From the NCBI GenBank assembly GCA_015478655.1, contig JADMIJ010000006.1:33486-97485 (forward strand): a stretch of DNA of 64,000 nucleotides, given 5' to 3'. The translations under genes and the position numbers were made by a program. Of this stretch, positions 42,260 through 51,054 are shown piece by piece. Every line of letters starts with the position of its first letter. Within the stretch, counting starts at the first letter, position 1. The DNA is from Acidimicrobiales bacterium. Its GTDB lineage: Bacteria; Actinomycetota; Acidimicrobiia; Acidimicrobiales; RAAP-2. Below the pieces are notes generated by a model. That model saw only the letters and a program-made list of their open reading frames with translations. It did no database searches and was not told where the DNA came from.

Positions 42260-44637
42260 TGGGTCGCCCTCTCACCGGGTCGCTGCGCTCCTACCAAGGC
42301 CTGTGGTGGGTGAGTGTCCCCGAGGTCCGAGGCTCCTCCCGCCGCCGCCACGAGTCGTTCGTGGCTGAAGCCGACGCGCGATCCTGGCTCGCGCAGGCCG
42401 TCGCCGCCGTACGCCAGGGTTCTCCGCTGCCCGACCCGAACCGGTTCCGAACCAAGACGCGCACCTCGCGCAAAGCCCCCGCACAACCCCAGCCGTCCCG
42501 TATCCAACCCGACATCGCGTCCGTCGCCCGCGCCTGGATGAACGCCGCCTACGAAGACCTGCGGCGCGGCGGGCCGGAACGGGCCGAGCGGGTCCGGCGA
42601 ATCGTGGAGGGGTACCTCGTTCCGTGGTTCGCACCCCGCACGACCACTATCACCGACGTCTCCTATCTCATGGCCCACGAATGGCTACTGCGACTCGTCG
42701 GCCGCGATCGGCCCGGCGGCCCCGCGAAGGTGCTCGTTTGGCCAGCCTCGATGAGCATCAACGGTGGGGACGGCGAGCTGGGCCTGGCCGAGGTCGCCGA
42801 AGCGGCCGGTGTCAGTCTGCCGACCGTGCGCCGACGTTGGCGGGCTGGTCAGCTCCCGGGCGCTTACCGCGACCACACCGGACGAGTTCGCGTCCCTGTC
42901 GCTGCGGTTGCTGCCATCACCACCAAGTCGAGAGCACCTGTCGGGCTCTCCCAGGGGTACGTCGCCGACGCCCTGTGGGTGCTGCGCCGGATCCTCGCCT
43001 TCGCTCGGGCCAACGGTCTCTTCCCGCCCGGCTTCGACCCGACCGAAGGCCTCGACGCGCCACTCGCTGACAAGGCCGTCGCCCGCAACGCGCCCCGAGG
43101 CGGCCAGACCCGACCGCTGACGCTCGGCGAATGCGCTGGCCTTGCTTCCCACCTGCACCCGGTGCACCAGCTGGCCCTCTGGATCCAGCGCATCATGGGT
43201 CTGCGCATCTCCGAGGCCTTCGGGATCGCCGTCGGCGATGTCGTCGACCTCGGTGACACCGGCCTGCTTGGCGTCCAGGGCCAAGGGGGGCGGACCTTCA
43301 CCGTCCGCGACGACCACGGCCAGATCGTCGCTGTCCCCTATAAGCCCACTCTCAAGACCGCGGCCGGCTCCCGGGTCCTCGTCGTGCCGCCCAAGTTGAT
43401 GGAGCTGTTCCGCGTGGCCATCGAGGCGTTCCACACCGACCCCGACACCGGCGACATCGACACCACCGCCCGTCTCGTCCCCGGCCTCCAGACCCCCAAC
43501 CGCTCGGGCCAGCACGCCTACCGCCATGCCTTCGAGGAAGCCGCCACCGCCGAACAGATCTCCAGCGACCACCTCGGCTTCAGCGTCTCCACCCACTTGC
43601 TCCGAAAGAGCTGCGCCACCGACCTGGCCTGGACTGCCGGCATCGAAGACGCTGTGCGGCGACGCTTCATGGGACATCGAGCCGGCGAGGACGTCTTCGG
43701 GCGCATTTACACCCTCGACCACCCCGACGTCGCCCCCCTTGCCAAAGTCGCCGAGATCCTCGACCACAACATCGCCATCACCATCGGCGGACTCATGACC
43801 CCCACCGTCCGGCGCGTCCACTGGGGCACCGCCAACCCCACCCTCGTTCGGGCCGACCACATCGACGCCACCCTCGCCGCGGCCGGATGGCTCGTCGAGC
43901 CCGGCAACGCCGACGACCCAATGTGCGATGCCCAACGGGTCGCCGCCGAGCTGGACATCTACCCGACCACCGCTCGACGCTGGATGACCGACGGGACCAT
44001 CCCCACCGTCGCCGTGCCTGACGCTACCGGCGTACCCCGTCGCCACGCCCGCCTCTCTGACGTCTGGCAGGTCAGAGACCGGCTCGCCGGACAGATCCTC
44101 CTTCCCGACCTGGCCCAGGACCTTGGCCTCCGCTACCACGAGGCCTACAACATGCTCCGCCGCCTCGGCGTCGAAGCAGAACAGCGCCCCGGCAACCACG
44201 AGTACCAGCTGACCCACGAGGCCGCGGATGCTCTCCGGGTCGAACACCAGCGCATCCAAGCCCTCCATCGCCGGTCGATGAAGCTCGCTGCCGCCGCCCG
44301 AGCGCTCAAGGTGGCACTCAGCACCGCGGCGCTGATGTCTCGTACTGGTCAGTTGGGCGTCGACCCAGAGACCGACTCCTCTGGGGCTCGGTTCGTCACT
44401 CGCGCCTCGGTCCAGGAGTGCTGGCTTGACCGGCAGGTGAGAACCCGCCCACGAGCGGGCGCGGAGCCCGGGGTACCGATCGCCGAGGTGGCGCGTTTTA
44501 CCGGCCAGACCACAGGAGCGCTGGCCGAACTCGTCCGAACGGGCGTTCTGGAAGAGGTTCTCGGACGACGCTGCCGCCAACTGTCCGTGAGGAGCCTTTT
44601 GGCCTGGATCCCGACGCGGACGCACAACCCTCTCTAG
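42259..44637 (+). CDS. Large tyrosine recombinase with extra HTH modules
   Basis: A 792-residue tyrosine recombinase, about twice the usual length. Catalytic residues are visible: R316 in GLRISEAF, H446 and R449 in HLLRKS, H473 in MGHRAGE and the nucleophile Y484 in GRIYTLDH. A MerR-like helix-turn-helix is inserted before the catalytic domain (VAEAAGVSLPTVRRRWRAG, about residues 178-196). The 300-residue C-terminal extension has further modules (AELDIYPTTARRWMTDG and AEVARFTGQTTGALAELV). It probably integrates and excises the conjugative element. It is coupled to the preceding helix-turn-helix gene by a one-base overlap. Confidence 0.82.
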   Translation: MGRPLTGSLRSYQGLWWVSVPEVRGSSRRRHESFVAEADARSWLAQAVAAVRQGSPLPDPNRFRTKTRTSRKAPAQPQPSRIQPDIASVARAWMNAAYEDLRRGGPERAERVRRIVEGYLVPWFAPRTTTITDVSYLMAHEWLLRLVGRDRPGGPAKVLVWPASMSINGGDGELGLAEVAEAAGVSLPTVRRRWRAGQLPGAYRDHTGRVRVPVAAVAAITTKSRAPVGLSQGYVADALWVLRRILAFARANGLFPPGFDPTEGLDAPLADKAVARNAPRGGQTRPLTLGECAGLASHLHPVHQLALWIQRIMGLRISEAFGIAVGDVVDLGDTGLLGVQGQGGRTFTVRDDHGQIVAVPYKPTLKTAAGSRVLVVPPKLMELFRVAIEAFHTDPDTGDIDTTARLVPGLQTPNRSGQHAYRHAFEEAATAEQISSDHLGFSVSTHLLRKSCATDLAWTAGIEDAVRRRFMGHRAGEDVFGRIYTLDHPDVAPLAKVAEILDHNIAITIGGLMTPTVRRVHWGTANPTLVRADHIDATLAAAGWLVEPGNADDPMCDAQRVAAELDIYPTTARRWMTDGTIPTVAVPDATGVPRRHARLSDVWQVRDRLAGQILLPDLAQDLGLRYHEAYNMLRRLGVEAEQRPGNHEYQLTHEAADALRVEHQRIQALHRRSMKLAAAARALKVALSTAALMSRTGQLGVDPETDSSGARFVTRASVQECWLDRQVRTRPRAGAEPGVPIAEVARFTGQTTGALAELVRTGVLEEVLGRRCRQLSVRSLLAWIPTRTHNPL

Positions 44638-44718
44638 CAGGGCATACTCCGATCTGTCTGGCTTTCACGGCGACAGAACCGTACGAGTAATCCGGCATGC
44701 TTTGCCAACTGTTGCTAA

Positions 44719-45618
44719 ATGGAAGGGCGTCCGGCACACTCGAAGGCGATGGTCGAGACCGCAACCCCCCAGCGACGCCGAATCCGCAAACGCCTCTATC
44801 GAAGCCGGATGGACCAGATTATGGATCTCGCCTCCGATGCTGTCCTCACCGTGGTCGATGACCCAGACGACCCGGAAGCTACCGGCGCTTCGTTGGAGCT
44901 GTATGTAAAGGAACAACCCCGCGGGGAGGGGTACGTCTGCGACTTCGTGTATTCCGATCCACGTCTACCGGTCACGGTCTGCGGAGTCTTGCTGCGGTCC
45001 GCTACGGGACTAACGGTTGGGGAACTCGAGCTCTTCCGAGCTCAGTGGGGGTACTTCAACGACTACGGCGAGTTCGTCGGAGCCAACGGTGAGTGGCGGG
45101 GAAAAGGCGACGAGACCTGGGACGTCTCCGCTCGCATGGAGAGCGGCCGTCCGGTCTTTACGGGCATCACGGGTGCCCTTCTCCGCTCTATCCCGATCGG
45201 CCGCATCATCGCCTGGGCGCACGAGGCCATGGCCGACGACGAATGGCGCGAACGCGGACTTAGGACCGTGGGGCTAGCGGGAGTCAAGACCGTCTCAACC
45301 TCCGATCTTCCCTTAGAGGTGAGAGCGGCTCTGGAACGAACGGCGGCGGTCCCTGCCCAACGACGCGGTCGGCCACCCCTTGCCGACGAACTCCTCGAGG
45401 GCGTCGCCTTGGCGTATCTGGAGGAGGCCAAACGAGGTCGCGGGCTGACTCGCCGCCTGGCGAGAAGGTTCGACCGACCGGAGGAAACCGTGCGCGACTG
45501 GATCCACGCTTGCCGAGTTCGTGGCTACTTGTCGCCTGGTGCAACTGGGCGTCGAGGAGCCCAGCCAGGCGATCGCCTCCTGCTGCACCCCACACCTATC
45601 GAGGAGCGTAAGAAATGA
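44719..45618 (+). CDS. Unknown protein with C-terminal helix-turn-helix
   Basis: A 299-residue protein. The first 190 residues match nothing I recognise. The C-terminus (GRPPLADELLEGVALAYLEE then GLTRRLARRFDRPEETVRDW) is a helix-turn-helix segment common in actinobacterial mobile elements. The ATG at 44719 lacks a clear ribosome site; ATGs at 44749 and 44809 are alternatives. It overlaps the following small gene by four bases. Confidence 0.6.
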   Translation: MEGRPAHSKAMVETATPQRRRIRKRLYRSRMDQIMDLASDAVLTVVDDPDDPEATGASLELYVKEQPRGEGYVCDFVYSDPRLPVTVCGVLLRSATGLTVGELELFRAQWGYFNDYGEFVGANGEWRGKGDETWDVSARMESGRPVFTGITGALLRSIPIGRIIAWAHEAMADDEWRERGLRTVGLAGVKTVSTSDLPLEVRAALERTAAVPAQRRGRPPLADELLEGVALAYLEEAKRGRGLTRRLARRFDRPEETVRDWIHACRVRGYLSPGATGRRGAQPGDRLLLHPTPIEERKK

Positions 45619-45884
45619 GACCTTCCCAAGCCCGCATCGATCGCGGTGTCCGGTACATGAAACGCTTCCTGGCGAGCGATGACGCCCAGGGCTTCATGGA
45701 TCTCGACGACGACGCCAAGCTTCTGTACATCATCGGCATCCTGATCTGCAACGACGTGGGCCTCATCGCAAAGGACAAGCTCGACGCTGCCCTCACCGAC
45801 GACTCGGTTAGATACGCCGCTGTGTTGGTAGCGGGACGGTCCGGAGCCATTCCAACTGCGGCGTCCACGGAGCGATACGCCTGA
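45615..45884 (+). CDS. Small protein of unknown function
   Basis: An 89-residue protein whose ATG overlaps the previous stop. A helical, partly hydrophobic centre (AKLLYIIGILICNDVGLI) could be a buried helix or a weak membrane segment. The C-terminal 20 residues look irregular, so the gene may be truncated. No family is recognised. Confidence 0.5.
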   Translation: MRPSQARIDRGVRYMKRFLASDDAQGFMDLDDDAKLLYIIGILICNDVGLIAKDKLDAALTDDSVRYAAVLVAGRSGAIPTAASTERYA

Positions 45885-46192
45885 GGTGAGCCGACAAGGT
45901 ATGTTCGATTCATCGACGGCCGCCGACGGTGATGACCTCAGACTGGCTGTGGCGAGAAGCGCAGACCGACTGAGCTATCGGCCTGGCGGGACCGCTTTGC
46001 GGCGGGTGAGGCGGCTGCGCTCGACCTACGCGGGGACGCTCGATTGCCGACCAAAGTTATGACCGGACACCGCGCCGAGATTCGACGTAGAGGTACGAGG
46101 ATGGAGGTATCGCTCGTCGCTCACCAACCAAATGGTCGGCCCCGCGGCTTTGCAGCGGTCGCCCGGAGTTCGCCCCAAGGCGGTTCCGCTTC
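45885..46192. other. Intergenic stretch with no recognisable feature
   Basis: About 308 bases between the small gene ending at 45884 and the gene at 46193. No convincing coding frame, RNA or strong repeat was seen on either strand. It presumably holds the promoter of the operon that follows, and may contain a degraded tail of the preceding gene. Confidence 0.4.
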
Positions 46193-46546
46193 ATGAACAG
46201 GATTGTGATCCCGCTCTACGAGGAGACTCCGTTCGTCCCCGACATACAGGTGGTGTACTGGGTCGACACGACGATCCTGCTTCCAGACGACCCGGAAGAA
46301 CAGCGGCCGGTCGTGGTGATGGCGGTGCCTGAGACCACCGCGGGCACGGTTCGAGTAGCCACACGTTCGAGCACGGAGCGCTGGGGAATCCCTCACCCGC
46401 GGTCCGAGGACCTCGGGCTGAGCAAGGAGGGCTGGTTCTCGCGCCGAGCAAACGTCCTCTGCGCGCTGTGGACCCTCGGGAATGTCACGTCGACCGGTCG
46501 GCTCGACGACGACACCTTTGCAGCTGTCTGCGCGAGGTTCCTGTGA
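46193..46546 (+). CDS. Unknown small protein, first gene of sigma/Rad50-like operon
   Basis: A 117-residue protein. The segment QRPVVVMAVPETTAGTVRVATRSS has the strand pattern of MazF/PemK-like SH3-type folds, a weak resemblance only. Its stop overlaps the GTG of the sigma-like gene (GTGA), so it is the first gene of a four-gene unit reaching to 50622. Confidence 0.55.
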   Translation: MNRIVIPLYEETPFVPDIQVVYWVDTTILLPDDPEEQRPVVVMAVPETTAGTVRVATRSSTERWGIPHPRSEDLGLSKEGWFSRRANVLCALWTLGNVTSTGRLDDDTFAAVCARFL

Positions 46547-47496
46547 CTCCCCTCGACGAGCTCAGAGGAGGCTCGATCGGCGAAGAGTTCGTCTCGCTCC
46601 TGCGCAAGACGATCCGAGCCGTGGCCATTACCCGGAACTTCCCCCCGCCTGATGACCTCACGAGGTGGGACAGTGAGGCTGTCGGCCGCATCGTCTCGGA
46701 GTTCGTCGCCGACCCGCAGACCCCGCGTCGCCTGATGGACCTAGCCACGACCTGCAGCAGCGATCAAGCCCTCAAGGCCAGGCTTGAGGGTACGGTACGG
46801 AACTTCCTTGCTGACTTGGGTCGCCGGACGCCGATCGGCAAGCTCGTCGTCCGCCTCAATGACGTGCTCGGCAAACGTGATCAGTTTGTCCGTGCCGATG
46901 GTCGCTGGGCGCTGGTAGACGGGCCGGCCGGGCCTGGACTTGCGAATCTGGATCGATTGGCCAAAGCGATCCGCCCGCACGAGATCATGATGCCGAAGTG
47001 GGGCCATGATGCGCGTCGTGAAGCGCCGGTCGCTGACGCGGAGACGATCGCATCGCTGTGCAAGGTATTGATCGAGGCGGCCGGGGGCTCCCTCACGTCT
47101 AGGATGATGGCTTCCGCAATCGGGGTCCGCCTCGGGCTGGGTCAAGCCCCAGTGTCTCTCGACGCGTCCTCGTTGGACGGCGCATGGTCGCCAGTTTCGT
47201 CGACGGTTGACGCGACGGCCGACGAGGCGCTGCGGGAAGCAAGAGCCACGGAGGTCTTGGCGCTCCTCAACGACCGCGAGCGCCTCGCCCTCGCGTGGTT
47301 GGAATGCCCTGTTCGCGAGCTGGCGCCACTCCTCGGAGTTGGGCCATCGCAGGCGCACGTCATCCGAAAGGGGGCGACGGAGCTCCTGCGGGCCGAGCTT
47401 GTCGACGATTCTGATGGGGAAGCCATTGCAGCCCATGTTCTTGAACTCGCGCGGATGTGGACTGAACAGTGGACAGACAGCGGAGTTCCGACGTAA
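46543..47496 (+). CDS. Sigma-70-like protein of a putative defence operon
   Basis: A 317-residue protein starting at a GTG coupled to the upstream stop. The C-terminal part has a sigma region 4-like helix-turn-helix (LNDRERLALAWLECPV, then RELAPLLGVGPSQAHVIRKG), and the N-terminal half is helical. It precedes an anti-sigma-like zinc-finger gene by ten bases. It may activate this operon or sense a signal; the assignment as a functional sigma factor is inferred. Confidence 0.6.
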   Translation: MTPLDELRGGSIGEEFVSLLRKTIRAVAITRNFPPPDDLTRWDSEAVGRIVSEFVADPQTPRRLMDLATTCSSDQALKARLEGTVRNFLADLGRRTPIGKLVVRLNDVLGKRDQFVRADGRWALVDGPAGPGLANLDRLAKAIRPHEIMMPKWGHDARREAPVADAETIASLCKVLIEAAGGSLTSRMMASAIGVRLGLGQAPVSLDASSLDGAWSPVSSTVDATADEALREARATEVLALLNDRERLALAWLECPVRELAPLLGVGPSQAHVIRKGATELLRAELVDDSDGEAIAAHVLELARMWTEQWTDSGVPT

Positions 47497-47506
47497 TGGG
47501 AGCGCG

Positions 47507-48862
47507 ATGAGGTACGGATTCAAACACCCCCTCGACGTAGACCTCGCTGACTTCGTTGGCGGGCTGGTCGACGTTGAGCAAAGGGAGCAGCTGGAGCAGC
47601 ACCTCAGTGAGTGCCTCCTGTGCCGGATCAAACTGCGCCGGCTGCGCGACGCGGTTGGCGAGGAATTTGCCGCGGACGGGTCGGTTCGAAGCGATTCGGA
47701 AGCGGACGCGAGGGTTGATGCCTGGCCACGATTCGCTTTTCCGACGTCGAGATCAGCCACCGTGGCTGTCGATCGACCGGAGCCCGGCCAACTTTGGGCA
47801 GCCGGGGACGAGGAGCGGATCCTTCTGCTCGTCGTCCGGCAAACAGAGGACCGGGTTCTCGTGGTGCCGGTCACGTTCGACGCTCTGTCTGCTGACGACG
47901 AGACGATCGTCGTCGATGCGGCGCTCTCACCGTTCGACGTGTCACTCGCCGTCTACCCGATGCTTGCGGTGGAGTTGCCTCAGTCGGTTCTTGTTGGCCT
48001 ATTTGCCGAAGTGGTGGCAGCCGCGGACGTAGACCGTCTGCTGGCGGGCTCCCTACCTGGTACCTCGCGTGGCGAGCCCATCAATGGACCGACCGACCCG
48101 CGGCTGGAATTCCGCCAGCTCCTAGCGGACCGCATCGCTGCTTTGGAAGAGGTCAACCCCGACCCCGATACCGGCGCCGACGCGCCACCGCCTCGACCAG
48201 AGCATCTGGCACAGAGGCTCGCAGCGGAGCTTCGCGATCGACGGGGTGAGGCCTGCAAGGTCCACCGGCTCGGTTCATGGGAGGAGCTCATCCTCGCTTA
48301 TTCAAAAGGTTGGTCACCCATAGCGAGGGTCGATGAGTTCGGCACGATTCTTGTTGTGTTCGACACCCTGTCTGGACTCGTCAATGATGCCGATTTCAAT
48401 GCTGCCATGTCGGTGCTGACTCGGTTCAACGCTTCGGCACTCGTCGTGCTAGTGACCCGACTGAGTCCCAGCGCGGAAGTCTTTGACGCTGCGTCTCTTA
48501 GTTACGGCATTGGCGTGCCATCCGGTGAGACGAGTCCGCCGAGCCCGATGCTCTCTGGTTTAGCGCCGGCCGATGCGATCTCGAAGTTTCTGGACCAGAA
48601 CTCAGCCTGGTCTGAAACCGCATGGTCAACACGTGGTTCTGCGTCCCCCTCAGACGTCCTTGCCACCCTTTCGCACTCCGCGGCCTCAGCGCTAGAAGAA
48701 GTGGCGCGCCAAGGGCGGCGCGCCAGGATCGCGTCGAAGATCGCCGGTTACGAGTCGGCTGAGCACCTTCTCCACGAGTTGAACGACGTGCTGAGAGGCG
48801 CTCTCTCGGGCGAGGCGGTCGCAGAGCGTCTCGCCGACCTCGCGGATCGGAACGAGTCATGA
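47507..48862 (+). CDS. Anti-sigma-like zinc-finger protein
   Basis: A 451-residue protein. Its N-terminus (DLADFVGGLVDVEQREQLEQ then HLSECLLC) has the H32-x3-C36-x2-C39 pattern of zf-HC2 anti-sigma domains. A following segment (GQLWAAGDEERILLLVV, VLVVPVTFDALS) resembles a PemK-like barrel, weakly. The C-terminal half is unassigned. Placed between a sigma-like gene and a Rad50-like gene, and overlapping the latter by four bases, it may hold the sigma-like protein or ATPase inactive. Confidence 0.6.
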   Translation: MRYGFKHPLDVDLADFVGGLVDVEQREQLEQHLSECLLCRIKLRRLRDAVGEEFAADGSVRSDSEADARVDAWPRFAFPTSRSATVAVDRPEPGQLWAAGDEERILLLVVRQTEDRVLVVPVTFDALSADDETIVVDAALSPFDVSLAVYPMLAVELPQSVLVGLFAEVVAAADVDRLLAGSLPGTSRGEPINGPTDPRLEFRQLLADRIAALEEVNPDPDTGADAPPPRPEHLAQRLAAELRDRRGEACKVHRLGSWEELILAYSKGWSPIARVDEFGTILVVFDTLSGLVNDADFNAAMSVLTRFNASALVVLVTRLSPSAEVFDAASLSYGIGVPSGETSPPSPMLSGLAPADAISKFLDQNSAWSETAWSTRGSASPSDVLATLSHSAASALEEVARQGRRARIASKIAGYESAEHLLHELNDVLRGALSGEAVAERLADLADRNES

Positions 48863-50622
48863 TCCGTCGGGTCCGTCTCGACAACTGGCGAGCGTATCGG
48901 CACCTGGATTTGGCCGTCGACCCTGGCGTTACGTTCCTGGTTGCCCCAAATGGCGTTGGAAAGAGTTCCCTGCTCGAAGCCGTCCGGTGGGCGCTTTCGC
49001 CGGGACAAATGGCCGACGACCCGACAGTGGTACGCAATGGGCATAACGAGGCCGCTGCGACAGTGACCCTGACCAGCGAGCGTGGTGAGTTAGAAGTCCG
49101 GCGCGAGATAAGCCTGCACGGGGCCCGTGCTACTTCGAAGTTCAGTGCCGTCCTCGACGGCCAAAAGCTGCCGGAAGGGGAGTTTCGCCGCATCCTTACT
49201 GATGCATGGTCTGCCGATTTGCGTTTTGTCTCCAGGACCGCCTTTCTCACCGAGGACTTACGCGTCGAAGAGGACGAACCCGATCTCAGGGCGCACCTTT
49301 GCAGCGTCTACTCGCTCGACGAGTTGCAGCGAGCACTGGAGGAGATCGGGCCGGCGCTGACGCGAGCCAATCGTGGCGTCAGGACAGCGCGAGCGGAGCT
49401 GACGACCACTAGGGAGCAACTCGACACCGCTCGGGCCGAACGGGCAGCGCTCGACGACCGTCTCGAAGCAGCGCGATCGGCGGTGTCGGCCGCTCGCCAA
49501 CGGCAGGCAGGCATCCAAGAGGCCGCGGAACGTGCTTCGGCAGCGGCTCGGCTCCAGGCGGCGGCGGTCTCTTGGGACGATCGGAGCAGAGCGTTTCGCC
49601 GCGAGATCGAAGAGGCGGTTGGGACGCCACCCGACGATGCACCACTGGAGGAGGTACTCAGCCAAGTCAAGCAGTCGGTGCGCGACGGCGTGGAGTCGGC
49701 GAGGGCGGAGCAGGCGCAGCTCAAGGCACGGTTGGAGGCTACCGAGGCGGCGCTCGCGCGACTGCACGAAGCCGGAGGGGAGTGCCCCGTCTGCTTGCGC
49801 GAACTGGACGACGACAGCCGGGGGAGGGCAGAGCATCTCCACACGCAGGACCTTGCGGATGTCCGGCAACGGTTGCAGACCATCGACCCCGACCCCCTCG
49901 TGGAGCGTCTCAACGTCGTTGAGACGCTGGAGCGGCGCGTCGCGGCACTGGGCGAAAGGCCGAGCCTGGAAGTTGCCGACGACTCTGAACTTCTCGGTAC
50001 CGATGCAGCCACTGCGCTGGCCGATCTTGAACATGCAGCGGCTGCGCTCCGCGAGCTGGAAATTGCTGCCCAGGGCGCCGAGGAGAAGATCGAACGGATC
50101 GCGGGCGAACTAGAGGAGGCGGAACTCCTCAAGCGGCGCTATCGCGAGGTGGCGCTTCTCGACGCTGCCGAGAAGGCCCTCAACTCCACGATCAGCTCTG
50201 TTTTGGGTGAGCAGCTCGCCCCGCTGACGTCGGAGGTCAACCGTCGTTGGCAGTCAGTGTTCCCTGACCGTCCGAATCTCAATGTGCTGCCTGACGGCAC
50301 CATGTCCCGTGACGCAGGCGGAGCCGTCCTCGCCTTTGCCGCGTTCAGTGCCGGCGAGAAGATGGTCGCCAAGCTCATGATGCGGTTGACGACACTCCTG
50401 GTCACCACGAAAGTGCCTTTCTGCTGGGTCGATGAGCCCCTTGAGCATCTCGATCCTCCCAGTCGCCATCTTGTGGGCTCGATGCTGGCCCACCTCAGTA
50501 CAGCGTCCGGGCTGGAGCAGATCTTCGTCACGACCTACGAGGAACCTCTCGCCCGCCGCCTGGCAGAGTTCCAGCCCGGCCGCGTCCGAGTCGAGTACCT
50601 CCGGACCGAACACGTGAGCTGA
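48859..50622 (+). CDS. Rad50/SbcC-like SMC ATPase with zinc hook
   Basis: A 587-residue short SMC-type ATPase. Walker A VAPNGVGKSSLLEAV lies near residue 28, a long coiled coil spans about 165-450, and the hinge holds C309-P-V-C312, the zinc-hook pattern of Rad50. The C-terminal head has FSAGEKMVAKLMMRL (signature) and FCWVDEPLEHLDPPS (Walker B with the Glu). Such proteins bind DNA ends and usually work with a nuclease partner, which is not obvious here. It is the last gene of the four-gene operon. Confidence 0.8.
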   Translation: MIRRVRLDNWRAYRHLDLAVDPGVTFLVAPNGVGKSSLLEAVRWALSPGQMADDPTVVRNGHNEAAATVTLTSERGELEVRREISLHGARATSKFSAVLDGQKLPEGEFRRILTDAWSADLRFVSRTAFLTEDLRVEEDEPDLRAHLCSVYSLDELQRALEEIGPALTRANRGVRTARAELTTTREQLDTARAERAALDDRLEAARSAVSAARQRQAGIQEAAERASAAARLQAAAVSWDDRSRAFRREIEEAVGTPPDDAPLEEVLSQVKQSVRDGVESARAEQAQLKARLEATEAALARLHEAGGECPVCLRELDDDSRGRAEHLHTQDLADVRQRLQTIDPDPLVERLNVVETLERRVAALGERPSLEVADDSELLGTDAATALADLEHAAAALRELEIAAQGAEEKIERIAGELEEAELLKRRYREVALLDAAEKALNSTISSVLGEQLAPLTSEVNRRWQSVFPDRPNLNVLPDGTMSRDAGGAVLAFAAFSAGEKMVAKLMMRLTTLLVTTKVPFCWVDEPLEHLDPPSRHLVGSMLAHLSTASGLEQIFVTTYEEPLARRLAEFQPGRVRVEYLRTEHVS

Positions 50623-50772
50623 GGACCGCGTAGTTCAGGCCCAACTTTCTCAGCTTGATCGTCCCCGGGAGTCCACCTCGAGAGGACGAGCGGGATCGGT
50701 CCGACGTATGAAGAGGGCACAGACGCAGTCGGCCCTCCAGCCGTGCTGGCAACCACAGAAGGGAGTTTTGCC

Positions 50773-51054
50773 ATGAGCGATGCCGCTACCTCGGCGCCCG
50801 AGGATCAAGCCCGCCACACTGAATACGCCATTGTCATCAATGGCGAGTTGGCGGTCGTTCCGCACCAGGAGGTGTCGTACACCGAAGTCGTCGCTGTCGC
50901 TTACCCGACTCGACCCGACCAGGGGACGACCTACACCGTGACGTACCGCAACGCCGAAGCTCCCAAGCACGAAGGGATCCTCGTCGAAGGCGAATTCGTC
51001 ACCGTCAAGCAGGAAGGCACGACCTTTAATGTCACGCCAACTGGTAAGTCATAG
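50773..51054 (+). CDS. Ubiquitin-like protein (multiubiquitin family)
   Basis: A 93-residue protein starting at the ATG at 50773 (GAAGGGAG upstream). After an Ala/Ser leader the sequence follows the multiubiquitin-type beta-grasp pattern: YAIVINGELAVVPHQEVSYT, TYTVTYRNAE and the end GTTFNVTPTGKS. It has one Ubl domain and no C-terminal diglycine. The E1-like gene begins inside its 3' end, so the two are co-expressed. In bacterial ubiquitin-like pathways such a protein is activated by an E1 and joined to a target, in some cases during phage defence. Confidence 0.75.
   Translation: MSDAATSAPEDQARHTEYAIVINGELAVVPHQEVSYTEVVAVAYPTRPDQGTTYTVTYRNAEAPKHEGILVEGEFVTVKQEGTTFNVTPTGKS

Noticed and set aside
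42685..44625. Long antisense frame of 646 codons under the recombinase
   Set aside because: GC-rich antisense shadow with Gly/Asp/Val-rich composition and no motif; the plus-strand recombinase has all catalytic residues.
46741..47874. Antisense frame of 377 codons
   Set aside because: Lies under the coupled sigma-like and zinc-finger genes, with Arg/Ser-rich composition typical of shadows.
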